Positions 55,730-64,000 of a stretch of 64,000 nucleotides of DNA are shown one piece after another. Each line of letters begins with the position of its first letter. Position 1 is the first letter of the stretch. Origin of the DNA: Eustoma russellianum (lineage: Eukaryota; Streptophyta; Magnoliopsida; Gentianales; Gentianaceae); contig AP025063.1 of the NCBI GenBank assembly GCA_036186865.1, positions 345,552-409,551 of the forward strand, given 5' to 3'. Below the pieces are notes generated by a model. It saw nothing but the letters and a program-made list of their open reading frames with translations. It had not been told where the DNA came from and did not search any database. The position numbers were made by a program, and so were the translations under genes.

Positions 55730-56335
55730 GTCAGAATAACAGTTTATGTTTCCTTTTTTAAAGGGGAAGAATATCAAGGTTTAGACAATGAGATTTTGTC
55801 TAAAGCATCTTACACTAATTAAATATGTAAACTGGTCAGGTGCTTTACATTTTTAGATTTTTCTCATACTGCCGAATAATTTAACGACCTGTCCATTACA
55901 TTTCTGGTTTTGATATCTAAAATAATAATAGACAATCATTACGAATATAACGGATAATATTTTTTCTCCATTATTTTGTCATGTTGTTTACGTGTTATAG
56001 GCAACTTCTCAACTGTTATTTAAACAAGTACTATTAGTTGTTTTCATAATTAATAAAATATAAAAAATACATTTACATTTTTATAATGACAAATCATCAT
56101 CTATTCGCTATGACTTTCTCAATAAAGTTACTATCCTTGTACCATTAGTTACTAAAAGAGTCTGATCGAATTGCATACAATGGTAGGTGTCACAATTTAT
56201 TTCCATTTCTATTTCCAATGGAGTCAATAACACACTCTTTCTTAACTTAACTATAATGAAATAAAACAAAATGTCTCACTAAATTGGTTGTGTCTCTTAT
56301 ATTATGAAGTAGCTGTGTCAAGCAAAATGTCTCAC
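55730..56335. other. AT-rich intergenic stretch
   Basis: No supported gene. CAAAATGTCTCACTAAATT(G/A)GTTGTGT is directly repeated near 56266 and 56324. Confidence 0.35.
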
Positions 56336-56339
56336 TAAA

Positions 56340-56578
56340 TTAGTTGTGTTTATTATATTATGAAATAGCTGTTGATCGACATAGCTTGACGTAATTTTCA
56401 TTATTGGTCATCGAAAAATAACTTTTGTGTGTTTCCAATAAGTGAGCATGGTTGTGTACATCCGACTCTCATACCTTACTATACACGGGAGCCTTTAAAA
56501 CAATGTGGTAATATTTTTTATACCCTGTTATAGACGGTAGTCTTCAAAGTAATGGGGTAATGTTGTTGCTGTGGTAGG
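56340..56578 (+). mobile_element. SINE-like repeat, family A, with duplicated tail
   Basis: GACATAGCTTGACG.., GGTTGTGTACATCCGACTC and GGGAGCCTTTAAAACAATGTGG. A second tail block TAGACGGTAGTCTTCAAAGTAATGG..GTTGTTG follows. Confidence 0.5.
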
Positions 56579-56796
56579 TGTCACAATTAGGGTCTAAATC
56601 CTTATGTCCTTCCTACCCGCGTGTATAGAAAAATTTGAAAAAATGGTTATTAAAACACTTCATAAAACTGTTAATATATTATGATAACAAAAACTATTAT
56701 CATCTTACAACATAAAATTCAAGCGGTATCAGTCAAATATGTAGCGAAATGATTAAAGGAATTTTTTGAGTCGAAGATGGATGGCCTACAGATTGT

Positions 56797-57020
56797 AGGT
56801 TCAACAACATTACTCTATTGACTTAGAGGCTCTCGTCTATGGTAGAATATAGGAGGGTCAGATGTACGCAATCATACTCATGTGTTAAAAACACATATAG
56901 GTTACTTTCTGATGAACCATACATGATGGGTCAAGTTGTGTCGATCAACTGATACTTCACAATATAAGAAGCGCAGTTAATTTAGTAAGATATTTTGCTT
57001 TATTACATCATATTCTAAAA
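56797..57020 (-). mobile_element. SINE-like repeat, family A
   Basis: Full-length copy: CAACAACATTACTC, TTAGAGGCTCTCGTCTATGG, CAGATGTACGCAATC, GTTAAAAACACATATAGG and TTTTGCTTTATTACATCAT. Confidence 0.6.
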
Positions 57021-57291
57021 TAAAAAAAGAATGTGTTTAATCCAATGGAACAAAAAAAAATTGTAGGCTCAAAATATTGATAAATGGATGCTAAGTTTTC
57101 ACCGGTGACGTTGCTGGCGTATCCTTCATGTGCATGTGACTTTATTACCTAATCCGTATTCCCAGATAACAAATGTCTCTAATAATAAAGAAATCAATCT
57201 GTCATCAGCATCCAATATGTATTTTTGGCATATCCAAACTTTTGCAGACCAATATTCAGCAGTTGCGTCATCATTGTCCCTCTTGATAGTA

Positions 57292-57435
57292 AAAAAAAAC
57301 ATTATCTTATTATCTTAGAAACTTTCATGTATATAAGAAGTCGGATATACGTAATTGTATCTATATGTTATAAACACAGAGTTGTTTCCTAATGATCCAT
57401 AATAAAAATTGCGTTAAGGTGTGTCGATCATCTTA
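57292..57435 (-). mobile_element. SINE-like repeat, family A, degenerate
   Basis: AACATTATCTTATTATCTTAGAAACT.., GTCGGATATACGTAA, TGTTATAAACACAGAG and AATTGCGTTAAGGTGTGTCGATC. Confidence 0.45.
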
Positions 57436-57439
57436 GAGT

Positions 57440-57918
57440 AAAATTATATTATCTGGATAGTTATGTTCATGGATACCAGCACATCCAGATTTCAAATCTC
57501 TTGGTAACTTATCAAAGCCGGAGAAGACTATTAAGGCCATAAATTTCTGCCCTTCTTTATTACAATATATTTACTTACAGTATAAAATTACTGATGTTTA
57601 TTACCTTTAGATGAATTACTAGTGAAACTTAAAAAAGTTAATTTTTAGTAGTTTTATTTACTCTTAATGCATGACACTGTGTCAAATTCATATACTGTGT
57701 CAGGATGATGATGATGGTATTTTATATACGAAAAACTCATATAGTTTTACTCATTAGTCTTAAAATTTGTGACTGTCATGTTGTTTCATTGTTTTTACTT
57801 TTATTTATTAAGGATGTGCCGTTGTTACCCATTATCATAAGGGAACAATCGATAAGAAATCCAAATAAAAATAGCTTTTCTGTAAGAAGAGGAAATTCTG
57901 GTTCTTAGCGGCGAGTGA
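57440..57918. other. Unassigned intergenic stretch
   Basis: AT-rich, with no supported gene. Confidence 0.3.
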
Positions 57919-57926
57919 GCAAGTTA

Positions 57927-58092
57927 GGGGATGATATCACCTCACCGCGCGGCCCAGGACGCGACATGTGAAAGCAGTAGGAGGTGGTGAAACTGGATGA
58001 GGGTTACTATCACCCAGTCTCACCATCCCTTTTTGCCACGTGATGCGCGGTCACGCACACGGTGAGAAGGGAGCGATGAAGGGATCCTATCC
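57927..58092. mobile_element. Foldback MITE, family M1
   Basis: GGGGATGATATCACCTCACC.. to ..GAAGGGATCCTATCC. The arms carry GACATGTGAAAGCAG and TTTTTGCCACGTGATGCGCGG, so one G-box has mutated. It is flanked by the 8-bp repeat GCAAGTTA (57919-57926 and 58093-58100). Confidence 0.7.
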
Positions 58093-58240
58093 GCAAGTTA
58101 AAAAATATCGAAGATCTTGGCCAGATTATCCAAAAAGTAACAAAACATAGAAAAGAGATCTAATCATTCGCCACTTCATTTAGTTTTACGAGTCTCGATT
58201 TATATTTATCTTTATTTCTTCGGTTAACCTATATTTTTTT

Positions 58241-58410
58241 AGGGATAGGATCCCTGAGTACGGTGACGCGTGACCGCGCTACACGTGGCAGTAAGGGGTG
58301 GTTAGGCTTGTGAGGGTCTGTATCTAGTCTCATCACCTCTCTTTGCTGTCACGTGTCGCGTGGTCACAAAAGAGATGAAGAAAGTGGAGATCACGATCCA
58401 TATTTTTACC
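58241..58410. mobile_element. Foldback MITE, family M1
   Basis: GGGATAGGATCC.. to ..GATCACGATCC. CGCTACACGTGGCAGTAAGG pairs with CTTTGCTGTCACGTGTCGCG. The flanks ATATTTTTTTA and ATATTTTTA suggest a 9-bp duplication with a changed T run. It lies 150 bp after the previous M1 copy. Confidence 0.6.
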
Positions 58411-58414
58411 TACT

Positions 58415-59500
58415 ATATATACACACTTTCTTTTCCTTTTTTCTTTTGGAGAAAAGGAAGAAGGATTCTGGCGGCCCTTGGATGCTTATCTCATCTCTCA
58501 CCAATTCGAGGTGGCTTAACTTAGATTTAATAGCCTAGTCATTACGTCATACAATTGTATAATCTCGTTTTGTCCTAAATGCTAATTTAAGATAAACGGT
58601 GGAAAAATCTTCCATTATATAATGTTCTAAGTGGGAAAGACTATGACGACGTTTCTTTTTTCCTTTTTTTTTGGGTTCTTTTTGTTTTTGTATTTCTCTT
58701 TATCTTTGTTTTTGGTTAACACAAGAACTTTAAGGACATATTTATAGGAAAATTATTTCATGTACAGCGGGCACCATTATTGACATAATGTAGGGTAAAC
58801 CCCAAAAAAAAGGATCTTAAGCTTTTGAGTGCGGTAAAATAATACTTCTTTGAGTAATTTTAGAAACACATTATGTAGCCTAATACAAAAATAAAGAGAA
58901 TGTATACATTTTCGTTTTTTTCCCTTGACCCGTATTACATGTATATCTAAAGATAAGTCTTAAAAGGTTAGTCCAAAATATCTTGAACTGTTAGCGTTGC
59001 CGACCTGCCGAGCTGGGTTGAGCTCGACAGACATGTCCAGGTTGCTGATGATTTAGACTAACCTGCTGATCGACATGACCTTACCTGCTGAGTTGGGATG
59101 GGCTCGACAGACTTGAAGCGCTAGAAACACAATGTTTGTAGATATGAAATCTAATCGTTATCAAAAAAATTTAAACAAATATATTCTATTTATTGATTGT
59201 ATAATATACATAAAGAGATGTGATAGAATTTGATAGGATTTGTATTTATCTCTTTAACTCAGTTCATTGAACTATGTTTATAAAATGATGCACTATTTTT
59301 TTACAAGAAATTTTCTATCTTACTTTTTATAACTTCAAATTATGGTATAATATCATTTAGTATGATAGAAATGAAATAGATGAAGAGTTAAAATATATAA
59401 TTTTTTCCGTTATATAATTTGTGAACGTGGAATAAAAGTTAAAAAAGGAAGTCCCCATCTCCTCTTCTCTCCTTTTTTATTATATAATTTGTCGACTAAA
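58415..59500. other. Intergenic stretch upstream of the MYB gene
   Basis: AT-rich, with no gene. Near 58985-59115 the block CCTGC(C/T)GAG(C/T)TGGG(T/A)TG and CTCGACAGAC is directly repeated about 85 bp apart. Confidence 0.35.
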
Positions 59501-59504
59501 TCGA

Positions 59505-59811
59505 ACTGTCCCCACGTGTAATAAGAGTCAAGGAAGGAAGGGAAGGAAGTCCCCGTCTGCTGTTCTTTCCTTTCTTACGGTCTATATCCACCAGGGCAAC
59601 AAACACCACACCACACACAAAACACGCATCCGATTCACTCTACCAAGAATCGCGAAAATCCAAAACTCAGCCCTGACCCATTTCTCTGGATCATGATAAA
59701 GCACATCTTGAAATTCTTCAACAACTAATTTCGTATGAATTCCCGATCCTTCTTATACCCGGTTACAGGTTATTACCGGAATTAACGATAAGAGGGTAAG
59801 GGAGTACGAGG
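59505..59811 (+). promoter_or_regulatory. Promoter and leader of the MYB gene
   Basis: CCCCACGTGTAA at about 59511 is a G-box/ABRE-like element. TCTATATCC near 59581 may serve as a TATA box, followed by a CA-rich leader (ACACCACACCACACACAAAAC). The ATG at 59812 in GAGGATGACG is the first codon of the conserved protein. Confidence 0.4.
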
Positions 59812-62800
59812 ATGACGCGGCGATGTTCCCACTGCAGCCACAACGGGCATAATTCTCGGACCTGTCCGAACCGGGGAGTAAAGTTGTTTGGGGTCCGATT
59901 GACTGATGGATTGATCCGGAAGTGTGCTAGCATGGGTAATTTGACCCATTATGCTAATAGTGGTGCTCAGAACGGCGTCGCTTCGGCTCTTGATTCTATC
60001 GGTGATACTCCTGATCATCTATCCGCCGCCGCTGATGGTTATGCATCTGAGGATTTTGTTACAGGGTCACCATCTAGCCGGGAAAGGAAAAAAGGTTTGA
60101 TTTTTTCGTACGTATTTTCTGATGCATGATAAACGATTGAATGCTTAATTTTTGCAGAAAGATTGGAAATGTTTGTTCTTTTATTATGCATAAATGGCGG
60201 GTTTACTCTTCTTTATATCAAGTCTTTATCCTATATGTCTTTCCTCCCCCTCCCCCTCCCCCTCCCCCTCCTCCTCCTTTTAATTTGGGCTTTTTGGAAT
60301 TTAGAGCTAGCATTTATTTTTTTCCTTGGCTGGGATTGAATGCACTTGTGTTGTCTTCTGATTCCACTTCTTGTGTTTGTTTGTTTTTTATTTCTTTGTT
60401 TATTTTTGAAGTTTACCACGTGTACGGGAGGGGATAGGAATCTGGTTCTCATGCAATGAACTTTACCAGTAGTCCAGTTGAATTCCTTTGTTTGTTTGTT
60501 ACTTATTGTAAGGTTTGTTTTCATTTTCCTTAAAGGGAGAGGGAATGAAGATGGATGAGAATTGAACTGGAAGAGTATCGGTTCAGTTTCAACTCCAGTT
60601 TTATCATGTAATTTTGGAATCTGTCTTTTGAATGAGTAATTTGATCCTGGAAATGTGTTTTTGGTGTTAAAAGAATTCAACTTTTGATGCTTTTGAGAAT
60701 TTAATGTAATCGTTGGCAGGGTAAAATAGTGGCAATGGTTCTTCCAGGAATTCCCTACACTTCTTTCTATGGCACACAGCTTCATTAAGCTAGCTTGTCC
60801 TTTTGAATTTTCTCTGTTTATTTTTTTTGAAATCCCTGTTGCTAATTCTTCTTTTTAAGAGATTTTTGTAAGCTATGGCAAGGAGTGTTACGTATTTAGA
60901 ATGACTTTGGAACCAATACCAAAAGATTCATGTGAGTGAGTTTTAGGTGTTTAGGATCTATATTGTAAAAAGATGGAGGAATTAACAATGATGTGAATAA
61001 CATGGTACAGGCAGGGTGGTTAAAGTGGATAAGTATGTTAGATTTTTTTAATAGGAAAGTACCTTTAAAGCTTAAAAGAAATTTTTACATGACAACAATA
61101 AGACTCGCACTGTGCGGGTCTGAAAATTGGGCAATTTATTATGAGTATGAACAAATGATGCGATTGGCAAAAATGAGAATGCTAAGATGCATGTGTGGAC
61201 ATATAAGGAAGGATATAATAAGAAATAAACATATAAGGAGAAAGGTTGGGGTGACTCCTATAGATGAGAAGATTGGGAGCTAAGGTTAAGATGGTATGTG
61301 CATCCACAAAGGTGTCCTGCAGATGCACCTATTATGCGGTGAAAGACAATAAATGAGGTGCATGTTAAACGTGGGAGATGGAGACCAAAGAAGAAATGGA
61401 GAAATAGAATAAAGAATGATATTACTTACATGACAATAGGGAGCATATGATCAGTGATAGAACACAGTGGAGACAATTGGTTAATGTAGTCGATGTCATG
61501 TAGAATATATAAGATTTAAGTGTGAATTTTAGGTACTTAATCAAGAATCACATTTGAGATGATATGATGTTTGAAATGAGGTGTACATATTATGCAGTAG
61601 AATTTAGATTACGATTCCATAAATAAAAAATAAAAAAATGAAATACGAGAAATGAGTGATCCATATTCCCAGTCTCACATAGTGGGGAAAAGGCTTGAGT
61701 GTGAGTGTATGACTAAGGAGTGTTATGACAAATTGGAGTGTCAGAGGAAGTTTAAGGCAGTGCTGGATTTTATGTAGTGTATACCTTGAACTGTGACTTC
61801 ATTTTGAGATGTTATGTCTGCCTAGTGATCGATGATAATCGTGTATGGTGGGTGTGTTCTTTTGTTTTCCTTGCTCTGATGATGTCATTTTTCAGAAATC
61901 TGGAATTAGAATGTAGGGAAAAGGGTGAGATATTATTGAATACGGTAGTATTGTAATTCATTTGGGTTTCAACAGATACAATTCATGTGCAGGGACACCA
62001 TGGACTGAGGAGGAACACCGGATGTTCCTGTTAGGTCTGCAAAAGCTTGGTAAAGGTGATTGGCGCGGGATTGCGCGAAATTACGTGGTTTCGAGGACTC
62101 CTACTCAGGTGGCTAGCCATGCCCAGAAATATTTTATCAGACAAATGAATGTCTCCAGGAGGAAAAGAAGATCCAGCCTTTTCGATTTGGTTCCAGATGA
62201 AGTAAGCATCCTGTTCCTTTTGTACCAGCATAAACTGTAATAAGATCATGAGCCATATCTATTTTAACAATGATAATTACCGTTTAACCCCCCCCCCCCC
62301 CCCTCTCTGATGTTTGACGTTTTAGCTAAATGTCCCTCAACGTTTGAAAACCCACCCTTAGTTTGGTTGGAAGAGTAGCCTTTTTAGCCTTCAGTCAAAA
62401 CTTCAGGGGGTCAAGAGGGAGGAGGGACGGTAAAGATAATTTTACCTTCTAGAAATGACATGGCCGAAAAACAACTATGGAGAGGTGCAACTGAATGTGA
62501 ATGCTCATCGTCTTTTCTTAGACAGCTTTTATTTGTGTATGAGAACACAGCTTGCCCCCAAAATATCGAGATTCTGAAATGCATGAACTATACACCATCA
62601 TAGACACGGGCTTACCTTACCGTTTCAGTTGTCTCCTCTGTTATTCCTTTGATGTAAACGTGTTCATATGGTTCCAGCCTATGGCGGGGTAAGGGGGTTG
62701 AGTGTACACAACCTTACCCGTGTGTTGGAAACACACAGAGTTTGTTAATAAAAATTGCGTCAAGTTGTATCGATCGACTGCTACTTTTTTTTCCTTGTAA

Positions 62801-63491
62801 TTATCGACTGCTACTTCACTATACAAGACAGTCAATTTAGTGAGTCATTTTGCTTTATTCCGTCATGTAAATGTGTTCATATATTTGCAAAAATTTCTAT
62901 TGGCCTTTCCGGTAGTTCGTTTGTTAAACAGAATGGATCGGTTATTGATAAATGTTCTTTTTCCCTCCCTCGTGTCCCTTTTCTTGTGCTTTGTAGTCTT
63001 TTGATGCCTCTGCGCTACCAAGAGAATTCCTTAATGCAAGTGTTCCTCAAGCTGAGCCGGAACATTGTGACCAATTGCCTGGTGCCATGGATGAAGAGGG
63101 TGAATCTGTTGGTTCTGCTAATTCCAATGAATCAGATCCTTCGCCTCCTGTGTCAGAGAACACGCAGTTCCCTTATCCCGTTATGTATCCTGCTTTTGTG
63201 GCACCATATTTCCCGCTGGCTATTCCAGTATGGTCTGGCTACAATACGGCTCCTCCTAAACAAGAGGGGCATGAAATCTTTAAACCAAGAGCTGTCCATT
63301 CAACGAGCTTAATAAATGTAGATGGGCTGGTTGGCATGTCAAGATTGAGCTTGGGAGACACCATTGCTGCACAGACTCCACTATCGCTGAAATTAGTCGA
63401 AGGCTCCACGCGACAATCGGCTTTTCACCCAAATCCGTCCTCTGGCACTTCAGGCATGAACTCTAGCAGTAATCCAATCCATGCTCTGTAA
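59812..63491 (+). CDS. KUA1: One-repeat MYB (SHAQKYF) transcription factor, KUA1/MYBS3-like
   Basis: Exons 59812-60094, 61993-62201 and 62997-63491 join in frame to 328 residues. The N-terminus CSHCSHNGHNSRTCPNRG is a CCHC zinc knuckle. It is followed by KLFGV, a known repression motif, and by the GYASEDF..SRERKKG linker. The MYB repeat reads PWTEEEHRMFLLGLQKLGKG, then DWRGIARNYVVSRTPTQVAS and SHAQKYF. RRKRRSSLFD follows, a likely nuclear-localisation signal. The C-terminus has INVDGLVGMSRLSL, LSLKL (EAR-type) and ends SAFHPNPSSG..IHAL as in this subgroup. Such proteins bind I-box/TATCCA-type sites and repress growth- or sugar-regulated genes in the nucleus. The exact orthologue (KUA1/MYBH versus a paralogue) is uncertain. 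Intron 1 holds a LINE fragment and intron 2 a family-A SINE. Confidence 0.9.
60242..60280 (+). repeat. (CCTCCC)n / CT-rich tract in MYB intron 1
   Basis: CCTCCCCCTCCCCC repeats, then CCTCCTCC. The pure pyrimidine strand of nearly 40 nt is triplex-prone. Confidence 0.85.
60975..61505 (+). pseudogene. LINE reverse-transcriptase C-terminal fragment in MYB intron 1
   Basis: AGWLKWISMLDFFNRKVPLK, ALCGSENWAI, MRLAKMRMLRCMCGH and RKDIIRNKHIRRKVGVTPI match the end of the ORF2 protein of plant LINEs (order: RKVPLKLK.., GSECW.., MRMLRWMCGHTRKD). The frame breaks near 61280, and matching sequence (RCPADAPI-like) continues in another frame. Sense orientation relative to the gene. Confidence 0.65.
62285..62305 (+). 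repeat. Poly-C tract in MYB intron 2
   Basis: About 16 consecutive C followed by CTCTCT. It is G-quadruplex/i-motif prone, and the run length is also an assembly-error risk. Confidence 0.8.
62660..62875 (-). mobile_element. SINE-like repeat, family A, in MYB intron 2
   Basis: CCAGCCTATGGCGGGGTAAGGGGG, GTGTACACAACCTTACCC and GTTGGAAACACACAGAG. It has lost the left end and carries a short duplication of ATCGACTGCTACTT. Confidence 0.55.
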
Positions 63492-63925
63492 AAGAAATTT
63501 GCATGGCCTTCTGTTGTAGAATTTCTGTGAATGCTTGGCCTTTTGCTGAAGCTGGTACCTTATCCCCCAACCCCCACCTCCCAACCCGCCCGCTCTCTTT
63601 CCCTCCTTCCCCTGTTTGCTCTCTTTCTGACTAAAGAAAAGGACTCAGTAACTTAGTTGAGCAACAGATTGTAATGCTAAGGATACATTAGGAATTCTGT
63701 ATGACTTGGGCAAATTTGTGGTTGGTCTGGTGCTATTAGCGTAGTTTGTCTTAATTTAGTCGGTTGTCTCTTGGCCCTACTCATATTAGTATGAGTCAAT
63801 GATGCTGTAAAAACAGAATCAACAAATGTATGTGTCGGAACCTGTGAGATGGGTTTTGGTTAGGTCAAGGCTAGCTTCAAACTCTTTGATTGGTCGAATA
63901 AATCTCAAAACTATAGTTGATGTCA
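63492..63925 (+). other. 3' UTR and downstream flank of the MYB gene
   Basis: A C/T-rich stretch (63568-63615) follows the stop. No other feature was recognised. Confidence 0.35.
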
Positions 63926-63927
63926 TT

Positions 63928-64000
63928 TACAACAACATTACCCTGCCTTGGAGGCTCCTGTTTATGGCGGGGTATGAGGGGTTGGATGTACGCAATCATA
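63928..64000 (-). mobile_element. SINE-like repeat, family A, cut by the window end
   Basis: ACAACAACATTACCC..TTGGAGGCTCCTGTTTATGGCGGGG..GTTGGATGTACGCAATC. The rest lies beyond the window. Confidence 0.6.

Overview
The window is nuclear DNA of a flowering plant. It has spliced genes with GT-AG introns, plant-type gene families, Ty1/copia retrotransposons with 5-bp target duplications, and many SINEs, LINE remnants and miniature inverted-repeat elements in AT-rich DNA. A eudicot is likely, possibly an asterid, but the species cannot be fixed from sequence alone.

Four host genes are supported, all on the + strand. (1) LPXB, mitochondrial lipid-A-disaccharide synthase, at 15550-16926, with one uninterrupted coding exon. 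(2) A DUF1639 protein gene at 19724 to about 21023. (3) A 2-oxoglutarate/Fe(II) dioxygenase gene at 33666-50754. I rebuilt 11 coding exons for it that stay in frame across every junction (305 codons plus stop). Its intron 2 is 12.9 kb long because it carries a nested retrotransposon, and its exon 3 exists in two tandem copies. (4) A one-repeat MYB (SHAQKYF) repressor of the KUA1/MYBS3 type at 59812-63491, with three coding exons.

Three copia elements, all reading on the - strand, fill the middle. Copia-1 (23562-30750, TSD CATCC) sits in a LINE remnant. Copia-2 (34253-46327, TSD GAAAC) sits in intron 2 of the dioxygenase gene. Copia-3 (38023-43262, TSD AATAC) sits inside the integrase region of copia-2. 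Copia-3 has a standard initiator-Met primer site. Copia-1 and copia-2 do not: the sequence next to their 5' LTR is complementary to a motif inside their own LTR, and the two elements show a matched base change in that pairing. This is the most unusual signal in the window and suggests non-tRNA (self) priming.

Region by region: 1-7.6 kb is AT-rich and holds SINEs and two foldback MITE families. 7.6-9.4 kb is a decayed plant-mobile-domain gene. 9.4-13.5 kb has a TIR element, SINEs and a LINE 3' end. 13.6-17.1 kb is the LPXB locus. 17.1-19.4 kb is SINE-rich. 19.4-21 kb is the DUF1639 gene. 21.5-31.2 kb is a LINE remnant split by copia-1. 31.3-33.5 kb is SINEs, a foldback and a hAT-type MITE. 33.6-50.8 kb is the dioxygenase gene. 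51-59 kb is intergenic DNA packed with foldback MITEs (several with 8-10 bp target duplications) and SINEs. 59.5-63.5 kb is the MYB gene. The genes do not form an obvious pathway.
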